A DNA stretch of 64,000 bases, from NCBI GenBank assembly GCA_964577955.1, contig CAZOAZ010000015.1, positions 1-64,000 on the forward strand, given 5' to 3'. Of the stretch, positions 1-8,941 are shown piece by piece. The stretch is from CADEEX01 sp964577955. GTDB taxonomy: Bacteria > Acidobacteriota > Vicinamibacteria > Vicinamibacterales > CAVVIG01. The number at the start of each line of letters is the position of its first letter. Position 1 is the stretch's first letter. Both the position numbers and the translations under genes were made by a program. Below the pieces are notes generated by a model that saw nothing but the letters and a program-made list of their open reading frames with translations, made no database searches and had not been told where the DNA came from.

Positions 1-2
1 GC

Positions 3-389
3 CTCGAAGCGATCTGGGGCTACAACATCCAGACGCTGAACTGCGTCGGCTACGATCACAACTGGGTCCGCGGCTACGACTACACCGACAACTCGGCGCC
101 GCTGCTGCCGAAGGGCACGATCCTGCACATCATCGGCTACATGGACAATTCGCCGTCGAACCGGAACGTTCCCGACCCGCGCAACTGGCAGGGCTCGGGC
201 AATCGATCGGTGGCGAACATGTTCATCGACCTGGGCAACCGCGTGGCCCTCACCGATGAACAGTTCCAGGAAGAAATGGCCAAGCGGCGCGCGCTGAATC
301 CCGGCAAGGATGTCTTCCTGGGCTGTCCGCTGTGCGCGGTCAGCAAGCCGGCCGCGCCCAAGTCGACCAACAACAACCAGCAGCAGTAG
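3..389 (+). CDS. Cytochrome/copper type II monooxygenase-like protein, C-terminal part (partial)
   Basis: Only the last 128 codons lie in the window; the gene runs in from the left edge. The reading frame gives LEAIWGYNIQTLNCVGYDHNW, closely matching the C-terminal third of the complete paralogue at 39120-40586. By that comparison it is the last part of a peptidylglycine/dopamine monooxygenase-like (ascorbate-dependent, copper type II) C-terminal domain. It keeps the DHNW motif, the PDPRNW stretch, the methionine of NMFIDLGNR (candidate CuM ligand) and the terminal CPLC pair. The secreted partner at 399 follows after 9 bases, as in the second copy. The N-terminal haem part cannot be seen here. 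Truncation is by the window edge, not by mutation. Confidence 0.85.
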   Translation, partial: LEAIWGYNIQTLNCVGYDHNWVRGYDYTDNSAPLLPKGTILHIIGYMDNSPSNRNVPDPRNWQGSGNRSVANMFIDLGNRVALTDEQFQEEMAKRRALNPGKDVFLGCPLCAVSKPAAPKSTNNNQQQ

Positions 390-398
390 CCCTTGCTC

Positions 399-1457
399 AT
401 GAAGCAGACTCTGGCTCTTCTCGGGTCGATCGTCATCGCGCTGCCGATGGCGATCGGCTACGGTTCCGCGCACGCGCAGTCGTTGTCCTACACCAGCGGG
501 CAGAACGTCGTCCCCGGCTACGAAGGGTGGGATGAAGACCCGGACGGCGTGAAGTATTTTCTCTTCGGTTACATGAACCGGAACTGGGAGGAAGAGCTCG
601 ACATCCCGATCGGTCCCGACAACAGCTTCGACATCGGCGGTCCCGATCTCGGTCAGCCGACGCATTTCCTGCCGCGCCGCAACCGCTTCGTCTTTCGCGT
701 CCGGGTGCCGCAAGGCTTCACGGAGAAAAGCGAACTGATCTGGACGCTGACCTCGCGCGGCAAGACCTCAAAGGCCTACGCTTCGTTGCGAGCGGACTAC
801 AAGGTCGACGATGTCGTGAAGGCGTCCGAGACCGGCGCGCTCGGCGCCGGAACCAGCAGCCCCACGGTGCGATCGAACAAGCCGCCGAAGGTCGCGATTG
901 ATGGACCAGCGACGAAGACCGCGAAAGTCGGACAGCCGCTGTCGCTCGTCGTCACGCTGACCGACGACGGCATTCCGAAAGCGTTGACCGAAGACGAATT
1001 CAATCGAGCGCTCCTCGCGCGGGCGAGAGCGTCGACGTCGGTCAGCTCCGTTGTCGCGGGTGGCGCCGCTCCAGCCGCCGCGGCGTCGTCGGGCACAGCG
1101 CCGGCCGCGCCAGCGGCCGCCGCGCCGCCAGCGGCACCATCACGGTTCAATCCGGCGCTGCTGCCGCCGACCCGCGTCACCGTCGGCAAGAACCTCGGTC
1201 TCCATCTGTCGTGGTTCGTGTACCGCGGCGCCGGTGCCGTCACCTTCGCGCCGCCACAGGTCAAGGCCTGGGAAGACACGCGCACAGGGGCCGATTCGCC
1301 GTGGGCGCCAATCTGGTTTGCGCCGCCGCTACCGGCCGACGGCAAGCTCACCACGCAGGTGACGTTTGCTGAGCCCGGCACGTATGTCCTGCGTGCGCTC
1401 GCCGACGACGGCGCGTTGACCAACGGTCAGAACATCACCGTCACCGTCTCGCGTTAG
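399..1457 (+). CDS. Secreted partner protein of the monooxygenase, first copy
   Basis: A 352-residue protein with a Sec signal peptide (residues 1-27, ending AHAQ). The mature part starts with a conserved block (SLSYTSGQNVVPGYEGWDE, GYMNRNWEEELDIPIGPDN, PTHFLPRRNRFVFRVRVPQGF). An Ala/Pro-rich linker of about 45 residues precedes an Ig/PKD-like C-terminal domain ending PGTYVLRALADDG then TVTV. The start is set at ATG 399 rather than TTG 393 because the signal peptide begins MKQTL. It is a clear paralogue of 40612-41598, which has a shorter linker. Conserved placement directly behind a cytochrome-monooxygenase in both copies suggests that the two proteins act together in the periplasm. No catalytic motif is recognised, and the function is unknown. 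Confidence 0.85.
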   Translation: MKQTLALLGSIVIALPMAIGYGSAHAQSLSYTSGQNVVPGYEGWDEDPDGVKYFLFGYMNRNWEEELDIPIGPDNSFDIGGPDLGQPTHFLPRRNRFVFRVRVPQGFTEKSELIWTLTSRGKTSKAYASLRADYKVDDVVKASETGALGAGTSSPTVRSNKPPKVAIDGPATKTAKVGQPLSLVVTLTDDGIPKALTEDEFNRALLARARASTSVSSVVAGGAAPAAAASSGTAPAAPAAAAPPAAPSRFNPALLPPTRVTVGKNLGLHLSWFVYRGAGAVTFAPPQVKAWEDTRTGADSPWAPIWFAPPLPADGKLTTQVTFAEPGTYVLRALADDGALTNGQNITVTVSR

Positions 1458-1466
1458 CGCGCCGAC

Positions 1467-3026
1467 TCAGAAATCCGCGCCGTCGGTTCGGGCGAATCTC
1501 ACGGTATACCCACCGACTCGCTGGCCGTGGGCGTTGCCAACCTCGATGTCCGAACGGAAGTGGATGCCGCCGTAGAGGCGCGACATCGAAGCTTCCAACG
1601 CTTGCGCCGCGAATGTCGCCGCCCCACTCGGAAAGAGATAGGACAGGACTTCGGCGCTCGCGCCCGAGAACGTCGAGTGCCCTGAGGTATAGGACGGGAA
1701 GTTCGGCAGGCCGATCAGCGTCCTGAGCTCGGGATCCAGCTGCGAGGGACGGGGATTGAAGTAGAAGAACTTCACGTCCCAGCAGACGACCGCGGCGTCG
1801 TGCAGCGCCATGTTGAGCATGGCGAACGCCCGAGCGGCGCGCACTTCGCTGAACCCCGCGTCGCGGACATACGGCTGGGCGATGAAGTTCCAATGGCCCG
1901 GCGGCGTGGGCGTGCTCGGACCGTCGGCCCAGAAGTTCGCAATCGCCAGTTCGCTTCGCGTGCTGTCGTCGACGTAGTGTCTGACTTCCGCGGTTTCCCG
2001 CGCCATCAACTCCGACGACGTGGACGGCGGTGGACCAGGCCGCTCCCTGACGATGTCGTCCGTCGTCATCATCCAGGCACGGACGCTGCCGAAAGCCGGA
2101 AGCATCGGCGGCCGTTTCGGCAGGTCGCGGCTGATCCACGGGACCTGGCCGCGCGCGACGGCACCATCCTCGAGCGCCTGCCACAGCGCCGGCGAGCCGC
2201 CCGCCGTTCGCATGCCGTCGGATCCCGCGCGCGTGGTGAAAACCGCGGCGACGGCTTGGCCAAGCGCGAGACCGGCCGCGATGTCGCTGGCCGTGGCCCG
2301 TCCCGACACCAGCGCAGCGTCCCGTTGCTCTGCGGCCTTGAGCGTGATCTCCTGCACCGCCGCTGGAAAAAGGAGCTTCAGCAGTTCGGCGGTGACGCCA
2401 GACAACACGGCATCCTCGGACGGATAGGCGGGCAGATCGCTCGTCGGAACCAGCGCCTGGATGCCGCTGTCCACCCGGGCAGGAGCGGGCCGGTTATAGA
2501 GAAACTTGTAGTACCAGGCCGCTTTCAGCGCCTCGAACTGCGCGACCGCCACGTAACTGTAGGCGCGCGCCGCGTACGGAGGATTCGCAAACGGAAAGTT
2601 CGGGTCCGCGAACGGGTTGTTTGAGTCGGGGACCGGATAGGCTCCGTCGCTGAGCGGCGCTGGCGGCAGGTTGAAGCGCGACACCAGGCCGAGCATGATT
2701 TCGTTCCAGCGCAACACGCCTTGCCGGGTCCAGTAGTCGACCGCCTGGCGCTGCTGGTCGGTGATGCGGGCCTGCGCGGTCCTGATCGCAGTCAACTCCG
2801 CCTGATAATCGATCGCGGTGACCGACGAGGGCGCGGCAACGGCGATCTGCGTCGGCGACGAGAGCACGATCATCCGCCAGTTGCCGGCTCCGGCGTCGAG
2901 GCGTACCGTCTTCTGAGCCGAGCCGACGATCCCCAACGGTCCGGCGGCAATCACGACGATCGCCAAACGCAGCAAGAGCCCGCGCGACATGCTCTTCCTG
3001 CCCATCCCGCCTTTCCCGCCCGTCAT
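1467..3026 (-). CDS. Vanadium-dependent haloperoxidase-like PAP2 superfamily protein
   Basis: A 519-residue protein with an N-terminal signal or anchor segment (about 15-37). The C-terminal half has the full PAP2/vanadium-haloperoxidase signature: K419-x6-R426-P427, then S448-G449-H450 in YTSGHST, then S482-R483-x5-H489-x3-D493. These residues bind vanadate or phosphate in the family. An N-terminal half (about 150-265) looks like a degenerate repeat: KFLYNRP recalls motif 1, but YPSEDAV stands where SGH should be. The start at 3026 overlaps the upstream stop as ATGA, with GGGAGG four bases before it, so it is probably translated by coupling to the outer-membrane protein gene. Haloperoxidase and acid phosphatase activity cannot be told apart by sequence here. 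Confidence 0.88.
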   Translation of the reverse strand: MTGGKGGMGRKSMSRGLLLRLAIVVIAAGPLGIVGSAQKTVRLDAGAGNWRMIVLSSPTQIAVAAPSSVTAIDYQAELTAIRTAQARITDQQRQAVDYWTRQGVLRWNEIMLGLVSRFNLPPAPLSDGAYPVPDSNNPFADPNFPFANPPYAARAYSYVAVAQFEALKAAWYYKFLYNRPAPARVDSGIQALVPTSDLPAYPSEDAVLSGVTAELLKLLFPAAVQEITLKAAEQRDAALVSGRATASDIAAGLALGQAVAAVFTTRAGSDGMRTAGGSPALWQALEDGAVARGQVPWISRDLPKRPPMLPAFGSVRAWMMTTDDIVRERPGPPPSTSSELMARETAEVRHYVDDSTRSELAIANFWADGPSTPTPPGHWNFIAQPYVRDAGFSEVRAARAFAMLNMALHDAAVVCWDVKFFYFNPRPSQLDPELRTLIGLPNFPSYTSGHSTFSGASAEVLSYLFPSGAATFAAQALEASMSRLYGGIHFRSDIEVGNAHGQRVGGYTVRFARTDGADF

Positions 3027-3943
3027 CGTTCCTCCCGATAGAACCGGTAGAAGAGTCCGGTCGTGATCGTGGTGGACTGTCCCACGTTGCGACCGTCGAA
3101 CGTGTGCGACACCGCGAGCTGAACTTGCAGATCGCGGAGCCAGGGAACCGGTACCATCACCATCCCACCGGCCTTGAAGAAGTTCATGCGATTGGAGACA
3201 AACGGCATGTCCTGACGGCGGATGTCGCCGCCGCCAAGCGTCTGCTGCTGCGAAAGGAACCCGGCGGCCATCAGCCGCGGCTTCATGAGCCCCGAGCTCA
3301 CCATGTAGTCGAACGCGTTGGGCATGTCGACCTGGTCGCTGGTCACGAACTGATCGTTCGTGTAGTAGTAGGGGCGATCGAGCTGAACGTCAGAGCGCCA
3401 CGAGTAGGCGCCCGAACCGTTCACGAACCATCCGGCCGGCGCGTGATAGTTCACGGTGCCGCGCCACGAGACCTGCGTGCTTTTGGTGCCGATGGAGAGC
3501 GGCAGGAGTTCCGGGTTGTAGTCGGCCAGCGGCGTTCCCGCGGACATGACCGCGAACGCACGCAGCGCGCCGGCGTCTGGAGACGAGCGCTCGAAGAACC
3601 GGTATTTCGCCGCGATGTTCAGGTCCTGAAACCCCTGGATGCCGTGCAGCACGCCCTGGCTGGCCTCGGTCCAGATGTACGGCACCGTGCCAATCAAGTT
3701 CACTCGATCGGTCAGGCCGTAGTTGAAGTACCAGACGTTGGTTCTGGTGGTGATCTGGCCGATGTTGTCGTTCCGGCGCAGCAGCGTCCCTTCCCAATAC
3801 TGGTCCCAACTGTCGTAGGTGTAGACGTTGCCCGCAAACACGCTGCCCTTCGCGACCATCACGCCGTCGTCGATCGTCTGGGCAGGCGCGAGTGCCGGAC
3901 ACGCCGCGAGAAACACCGCGAGTACGAAGATTTTTCGGATCAT
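3023..3943 (-). CDS. Outer-membrane beta-barrel protein, phenol-degradation MetA-like
   Basis: A 306-residue protein starting at MIRKIFVLAVFLAACPALAPAQ, a clean signal peptide; an upstream in-frame start at 4003 would add an implausible Cys/Arg-rich leader. The mature part alternates aromatic and polar residues in strands typical of a barrel (YTYDSWDQYWEG, NVWYFNYGLTDRVNLIGTVPYIW, GLFYRFYREER) and ends in an aromatic/charged terminus. It resembles the putative MetA-pathway/transporter barrel family (PF13557). It is the first gene of a two-gene minus-strand unit with the haloperoxidase-like gene, joined by an ATGA overlap, so the two may act on the same exported or imported compound. Confidence 0.75.
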   Translation of the reverse strand: MIRKIFVLAVFLAACPALAPAQTIDDGVMVAKGSVFAGNVYTYDSWDQYWEGTLLRRNDNIGQITTRTNVWYFNYGLTDRVNLIGTVPYIWTEASQGVLHGIQGFQDLNIAAKYRFFERSSPDAGALRAFAVMSAGTPLADYNPELLPLSIGTKSTQVSWRGTVNYHAPAGWFVNGSGAYSWRSDVQLDRPYYYTNDQFVTSDQVDMPNAFDYMVSSGLMKPRLMAAGFLSQQQTLGGGDIRRQDMPFVSNRMNFFKAGGMVMVPVPWLRDLQVQLAVSHTFDGRNVGQSTTITTGLFYRFYREER

Positions 3944-4075
3944 TGGGCTGTGAGGCAGAGAACATAGACGCCTCACATGGCCGGCGCAATAACGCAAACG
4001 CATTAGACATTCGTCGCAAATTGTCGGACGAGGGCTGGAGATTTCGCGTTACCCTCTGTCGCAAGGGAGCTGGCC

Positions 4076-5161
4076 ATGTCCGAGTTCGAGAAGTCAGCCA
4101 ACGGGCGTCGTGATTTTCTTCAGACCGTCATCGCCGCGCCCGTCCTGGCCGCCGCTGCCGGAGTGGACGCGGCGCAGAGTCCGCCGGCCACACCCGCACA
4201 GCGCGACGTATTCGTGAAGCACGCCTACGAGGAACACGCGGCCAACCTCGGCGAAGTGACGATGAACTACGTCGTCTCGGGCCGGGCCACTAGCCCGGCC
4301 CTGCTGCTCATCCCCGGCCAGACCGAGTCGTGGTGGGGATTCGAGAAGGCGATCGCGCTGCTGGATGAGGAATTTCAGGTCTTCGCCGTAGACCTCCGGG
4401 GGCAGGGGCGCACTACCTGGACACCGCGCCGCTACACGCTGGACAACATTGGCAACGACCTCGTGCGCTTCATCGCCCTCGTCATCAAGCGGCCGGTGAT
4501 CACGAGCGGCTGTTCGTCAGGCGGCGTGCTGTCGGCGTGGCTCTCGGCGTTTGCCATGCCCGGACAGATCCGCGGTGCGCACTACGAAGACCCGCCGCTC
4601 TTTGCCTCGGAAACCAACCCGCTCTATGGACAGTCGATTCGGCAGGCCGCGGTGAGCACGTCGTTTCAGGGGTTCGCGAAGTTCCTCGGCGATCAGTGGA
4701 GCATCGGCGACTGGAAGGGCCTCGTGGCATCCCGCGCGGCAGCCGCGCGTCCGAGTGCGGGCGGTCCGAACCGTGGTCCACAGGGCGGGAATCCGCTGCT
4801 CGGCGCAGGCGGTGGCGGCGGACTCGAGCCGCCACAGATGCTCAAGGAATACGATCCCGAATGGGCGCGCGCCTTCCTGGAAGGAACGGTCGCCCAGAGC
4901 TGTCCGCACGAACGGATGCTGGCGCAGGTGAAAGTGCCGGTGCTCTTCACCCACCACGGCCGCGCGGTCGATCCCGTCACAGGTCAGCTCTCGGGCGCAC
5001 TCTCGGACCTGCAGGCCGCCAAGGTCCGCGAGATCGTCACTGCGGCGGGCCAGAAGTTCGAATACGTCTCGTTCCCCGACGCCGCGCACGCGATGCATCA
5101 AACTGAGCCCGCGCGCTTCGCGCAGGTGCTGACGACGTGGGCGAAGGCACTGCCGGCCTGA
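4076..5161 (+). CDS. Exported alpha/beta hydrolase
   Basis: A 361-residue protein with a Tat-like leader (GRRDFLQTVIAAPVLAAAAG). The alpha/beta hydrolase fold shows the oxyanion strand LLLIPGQTESWWGF, the nucleophile elbow G145-C-S147-S-G149, a candidate acid in VLFTHHGRAVDPVTG and a terminal histidine in DAAHAMHQ. A Gly-rich insertion (about 220-250) lies in the cap region. ATG 4076 follows AAGGGAG with six bases between. It is divergent from the barrel gene, sharing the 132-base region 3944-4075. The substrate is unknown; the cap differs from well-known esterases. Confidence 0.88.
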   Translation: MSEFEKSANGRRDFLQTVIAAPVLAAAAGVDAAQSPPATPAQRDVFVKHAYEEHAANLGEVTMNYVVSGRATSPALLLIPGQTESWWGFEKAIALLDEEFQVFAVDLRGQGRTTWTPRRYTLDNIGNDLVRFIALVIKRPVITSGCSSGGVLSAWLSAFAMPGQIRGAHYEDPPLFASETNPLYGQSIRQAAVSTSFQGFAKFLGDQWSIGDWKGLVASRAAAARPSAGGPNRGPQGGNPLLGAGGGGGLEPPQMLKEYDPEWARAFLEGTVAQSCPHERMLAQVKVPVLFTHHGRAVDPVTGQLSGALSDLQAAKVREIVTAAGQKFEYVSFPDAAHAMHQTEPARFAQVLTTWAKALPA

Positions 5162-5168
5162 ACAAAAA

Positions 5169-5250
5169 CCTCACACCGAGACCGCTGAATTCGCAGAGCT
5201 TTCTTATCGGAAAAGAATCTCTGTGAGTTCTGCGAACTCGTTGTGAAGCT
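5169..5250. repeat. Palindromic repeat element, copy A
   Basis: An imperfect inverted repeat: a left arm starting CCTCACACCGAGACC (5169-5200) and a right arm ending GTTGTGAAGCT (5214-5250). About 23 of 31 positions pair, with a short AT-rich loop. The same element recurs at 6795-6875, so the M28 peptidase gene is bracketed by two direct copies. It lies between tandem plus-strand genes. It could act as a transcription terminator or a REP/MITE-like dispersed element. Confidence 0.8.
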
Positions 5251-5262
5251 CTTGTTTGTGAT

Positions 5263-6783
5263 ATGCGAATACTTTCAAGCGCCCTCCTCGCGAGCCTGTT
5301 GCTGACCGCGGGCCTCGCCGCGACCGAGCCGACGCCGGCCACGCAACGCTGGTGGAGCCACGTGCGGGCGCTCGCGAACGACGGGATGGAAGGGCGCGAC
5401 ACCGGAAGCGCCGGCTACCTCAAGGCCGCGCAGTACGTGGTCAGCCAGTTCGAGCGGAATGGCGTGAAGCCGGCTGGGACCGGCGGCTACTACCAGAACG
5501 TTCCGCTACACGTCGTCCGCCTGCGCGCCGATCTGTCGCGGGCCGAGCTCGTTCGCGGCGGGACGACACGACGACTCGAGTGGCTGCGACAGATTCGCGT
5601 CGGCGCACACACGTCGGTACCGCCGACCGTGGACGCCCCGATGGTGTTCGTCGGCTCGCCGGGCTGGGAGCGCGAAGTCGACGTCAAGGGGAAGATCGTC
5701 GTGCAGCTCAGCCCGCCGCCGAACGTCGAGCATGCATCGCCGCCGGTGCTCGCGCGGGTGCCAGAAGGAGCCGTCGGCCTTTTGGGCATCGACAACCTGG
5801 CGTCACTCGAGCCAAGGCGTTGGCCCGCACAATATCTGGTGGCAATGCGGCTCCGCGGCGAACCCGAGGCTGCGTACGCGGGGCTCGTCTTCGCGCTCAA
5901 TCCCGCGGCCGCGGACACGGTCTTCGAGGGGTCCGGTCACACGTTTCGCGAAGTCAGGGACCTTGCCGATCAGGGCAAGCGCGTCCCGAACTTCGCGCTG
6001 CCCTCCAGACTGCGGACCTCGATCCGTGTGGAAGAAGCCGATCTCGAATCGCCCAACATCGTGGGGATGGTCCAGGGGTCCGACGCGGCGCTCGGCAATG
6101 AGACGCTCGTCCTGTCAGCGCACCTCGACGGCTACGGGTTCGGCGAACCCTGGGGCAGCGATCGCATCTACAACGGGGCGTTCGACGATGCGGCGTATGT
6201 TGCGGCACTGTTGGAGCTGAGCGAACGGTTCCGCGAACGCCGCATCACACTGCGACGGTCGATCATGTTCGCGATCTTCACGGGTGAGGAAAAGGGCCTG
6301 CTCGGGTCGCGCTATTTCACTCGGAACTTGCCGCTGCCGAAGGAACGCGTGGTCGGCAATATCAATCTCGATCAGGTGCGACCGCTCTTTCCGCTGAAGC
6401 AGCTGACGCTGATCGGGCTCAACGAATCGACGCTGGACGACACGATCGTCGCCGTGGCCGAACGAAATGGACTGCGCATTCAAGCCGACCCCGAGCCGTG
6501 GCGGAATCTCATCCGCCGCGCCGACAACTGGAACTTCATGCAGATCGGCATACCCGCCGTCGGCTTCGTGCTCGCTCCGCGCAAGGGGACGATGGACGAG
6601 GAAGCGTACCAGGCGTGGTATGCGCAGCGGTATCACACACCGCTCGATGACCTGAATCAGCCGTGGGATCCGTCAGCAGCCGCGGCCTTCAACACGTTCT
6701 TCGAGCAGGTCGTCACCGAGCTCGCGAACCGCGCCGAGCGTCCCGAGTGGCGGCCCGGCAGCGTCTACGCGAAACCGCGCTAG
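5263..6783 (+). CDS. Secreted M28-family zinc peptidase
   Basis: A 506-residue protein with a signal peptide (about 1-20, ending AGLAA). The C-terminal M28 domain carries the di-zinc ligands: H287 in SAHLDG, D308 in NGAFDDAA, the E342-E343 pair in TGEEKG, an Asp in NLDQV and H458 in RYHTPLDD. A PA-like insert (about 110-200) lies between the N-terminal helix region and the catalytic domain. The family removes N-terminal amino acids from peptides outside the cytoplasm. No Shine-Dalgarno sequence is visible before ATG 5263. The gene is flanked on both sides by copies of one palindromic repeat (5169-5250 and 6795-6875). Confidence 0.92.
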   Translation: MRILSSALLASLLLTAGLAATEPTPATQRWWSHVRALANDGMEGRDTGSAGYLKAAQYVVSQFERNGVKPAGTGGYYQNVPLHVVRLRADLSRAELVRGGTTRRLEWLRQIRVGAHTSVPPTVDAPMVFVGSPGWEREVDVKGKIVVQLSPPPNVEHASPPVLARVPEGAVGLLGIDNLASLEPRRWPAQYLVAMRLRGEPEAAYAGLVFALNPAAADTVFEGSGHTFREVRDLADQGKRVPNFALPSRLRTSIRVEEADLESPNIVGMVQGSDAALGNETLVLSAHLDGYGFGEPWGSDRIYNGAFDDAAYVAALLELSERFRERRITLRRSIMFAIFTGEEKGLLGSRYFTRNLPLPKERVVGNINLDQVRPLFPLKQLTLIGLNESTLDDTIVAVAERNGLRIQADPEPWRNLIRRADNWNFMQIGIPAVGFVLAPRKGTMDEEAYQAWYAQRYHTPLDDLNQPWDPSAAAAFNTFFEQVVTELANRAERPEWRPGSVYAKPR

Positions 6784-6794
6784 ATAGTAGAAAG

Positions 6795-6875
6795 CCTCAC
6801 AACGAGACCGCTGAATTCGCAGAGCTTTTTTTCTAAGAGTGATCTCTGCGAGTTCTGCGATCTCGCTGTGAAGCT
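6795..6875. repeat. Palindromic repeat element, copy B
   Basis: The second copy of the element seen at 5169-5250, with the same outer ends (CCTCACAACGAGACC and CGCTGTGAAGCT) and better arm pairing (about 26 of 31), with a T-rich loop. It lies between convergent genes (M28 peptidase ends at 6783, the minus gene ends at 6883) and could terminate transcription from both sides. Confidence 0.82.
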
Positions 6876-6882
6876 TTGGTCG

Positions 6883-8352
6883 TCACCTGCCGAGGCGCGT
6901 GATCGTCCATTCCGCCGTCGCTGTGGTCACCCCTTCGAGCGCCATCCACGGAATCGTCGTGGATCCTCTGATGGCGCCCGCCGCGTTGCGCGACAGCGGG
7001 ATGTCCTTCACTTCGAAAGCCATCCCCGTCAGGTCGATTTTCTGCGTCTTGGTTTCGTTCGTGACCTTGTCGGCCGCGCAGTGGTCGACGCGCTTGGTCG
7101 TTTGTGATTGATCCACGCTGGATCGGACCGACACCGGCAAGACCTGCACGACCAGCGAGTAGGCGTTCAGCGCGGCGTTCAGCTTCCAGATCGCGCTGCC
7201 GCCGAACTGATTTGTGAACCGCGCGAGCGTCGTCGCGGCCGATCCCTTCCTGGTGGTGACGGTTGTCGTATCGAAGCTGCCCCACCCGGTCGGGTCGCAG
7301 CTCCCTTTCGTTTCCACGAACTCCTCGCTGCGGGTCTCGATGCCTTGCGAGAAGGGCGCAGCGTTCGCCTCCGGCGATCCGCTCCCGGCCAGAGCGAGCA
7401 GGAACCACTGCGGTCCCTGTCCTGGAATCGGCCCGGCACTGGAATTCAGAGGAATCGACGCGGTGTAACGAGCCGAATGCGTGCTCCGCCCGCGCATCGG
7501 CACAGGCTCGGTTCTTTGGTAAGTGGGCGACGAGTTGGCGGTGATCGTGACGTTCAGCAGCCAGCCCGGGCCGCCCTCGTACGCCGACGTGCCGGTCGAG
7601 GCTGGCGGTGGCGGATCCGCCGCCGCTGCCGCCGCAGCGGCGACCAACCCGGGGTTCTGCGCCACCATGGTTTTCGCCATTTCCAACGCTCGACGCGTGG
7701 CCGGATCGAGCGCGTTCAGCACGGCCGGATCGAGGTCAGGAAAGCCGCCGCCATCGTCGAGGTCGTCCACTTTGGCGAAACCGGACGGAATGTCGAACAG
7801 ATTCGCGGGCTGCGCACCCTCGACGACATTGGTGATGTCGGTCGTCGCGCCGTTGTCGACGGTGGTGCGAATCGGAACGCGAAGTCTGGTGGAAATCCAG
7901 GCGGTCTCTCGATCGCCGTCGACGTTCGTGTACTCCCACTTCTCGGTGGCGTAGCCGTTGAGGGTTTCCGCGCCGATGCGTTTACATTCGCTGAACCGGT
8001 CGTTGGCGCAGGGATTGGCCGGATTCACCGTGGCAATCCGCGGCACGAGGACGATGCCGCCGGAATCTCCGAGCGGCATCTCCATGTACTTTCGCTGCCC
8101 CGGGGAGACGGTGAACTGCGTCTCGTTCCGCGGCTCGACAATCGTCGGACGCGTTTCCCCATTGACCTGAAATTCCATCCGGAGCTTCGCGGCGCCAACG
8201 TAGAGCTTGGCCGTACCGGTCTTGCCGCTGGAATCCTTGATCCGAAGGTCGGACCGGAACTGCACCACGCTTTGTGCCACCCCGCTGGTTGCGGTCAGGA
8301 GCACGGCAGCCACTGCTAGCGCGCTCGTCATCGAAGTTCTGGCTACCGACAC
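6883..8352 (-). CDS. Secreted uncharacterised protein, DUF4412-like N-terminal half
   Basis: A 489-residue protein with a signal peptide (about 1-26, ending SGVAQ). The N-terminal half (VVQFRSDLRIKDSSGKTGTAKLYVGAAKLRMEF through TEKWEYTNVDGDRETAWISTRLRVPI) resembles DUF4412-type periplasmic proteins, an LolA-like beta fold. It is followed by an Ala/Pro linker and a second, unrecognised beta-rich region with TTTVTTRKGS and a Cys pair. GTG 8352 is chosen because AGGAGG sits six bases upstream; an internal ATG at 8331 lacks this. It may bind a lipid or another hydrophobic molecule, but that is only inference from the fold resemblance. Confidence 0.75.
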   Translation of the reverse strand: MSVARTSMTSALAVAAVLLTATSGVAQSVVQFRSDLRIKDSSGKTGTAKLYVGAAKLRMEFQVNGETRPTIVEPRNETQFTVSPGQRKYMEMPLGDSGGIVLVPRIATVNPANPCANDRFSECKRIGAETLNGYATEKWEYTNVDGDRETAWISTRLRVPIRTTVDNGATTDITNVVEGAQPANLFDIPSGFAKVDDLDDGGGFPDLDPAVLNALDPATRRALEMAKTMVAQNPGLVAAAAAAAADPPPPASTGTSAYEGGPGWLLNVTITANSSPTYQRTEPVPMRGRSTHSARYTASIPLNSSAGPIPGQGPQWFLLALAGSGSPEANAAPFSQGIETRSEEFVETKGSCDPTGWGSFDTTTVTTRKGSAATTLARFTNQFGGSAIWKLNAALNAYSLVVQVLPVSVRSSVDQSQTTKRVDHCAADKVTNETKTQKIDLTGMAFEVKDIPLSRNAAGAIRGSTTIPWMALEGVTTATAEWTITRLGR

Positions 8353-8504
8353 GTCGTCCTCCTGTTCCGAACGCCATATGGCGACGCCCTCAACACCGTC
8401 CCTGGGCTCCTCTTACGTAACGCGACAAATCGTTGAAAACTGGTCCACGAGGACGCTCTCAATGTGCCCGCGTTGCGCCGACATCGTGGTCTACTGTTCT
8501 GAGG

Positions 8505-8915
8505 ATGCCCAAACCGCCCGTCGCCAAGCCTGGCGCGACCATCTACCGGCTGGCGGCCATCAGTAACTTCGTCGCGACCCTGCCAGCGTTCGTGGCCTAC
8601 GACCGATCGGTGGCGCTCTTCGCCGACATTCCGCCCAACTACCCATTCCTGGTCTGGATCTGGGCGGGAATGGCCTTCCTCTGGGGCGTGATGTTCTGGG
8701 AGATCGCTCGAGATCCGCTCCATTCCGCGCGGATGATCAAGTACTCGTACCTGGAAAAGGCGATCACCTCGACGAGCGTGGCGATCGCCTACGTCAGCGG
8801 CAACGTACCGCTGGCGTTCCTGATCGCGATTGTCTTCACCGACATTATTTGGATCCCGCTGTTTCTCTGGGTACAGGTTGCCGTGAAACGCCGGTCGTCG
8901 CGAATCGAAGAGTGA
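8505..8915 (+). CDS. Four-helix integral membrane protein, uncharacterised
   Basis: A 136-residue protein with four predicted membrane segments (about 15-32, 42-60, 80-98 and 104-124) and a basic C-terminus (VAVKRRSSRIEE). ATG 8505 follows GAGG closely; an earlier TTG at 8433 would add 24 non-hydrophobic residues. It is not recognised beyond resemblance to small bacterial membrane proteins of unknown role. It stands alone between a minus gene on the left and a convergent minus gene on the right. Confidence 0.7.
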   Translation: MPKPPVAKPGATIYRLAAISNFVATLPAFVAYDRSVALFADIPPNYPFLVWIWAGMAFLWGVMFWEIARDPLHSARMIKYSYLEKAITSTSVAIAYVSGNVPLAFLIAIVFTDIIWIPLFLWVQVAVKRRSSRIEE

Positions 8916-8916
8916 C

Positions 8917-8941
8917 GTTCACAATGAGATGAAGCTTTTTG
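8917..8941. repeat. Possible remnant of the palindromic repeat
   Basis: The short stretch GTTCACAATGAGATGAAGCT joins a sequence like the outer left end of the 5169 and 6795 elements to one like their outer right end, as if the middle had been deleted. It lies between convergent genes, the same setting as copy B. The match is short, so this is tentative. Confidence 0.35.
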
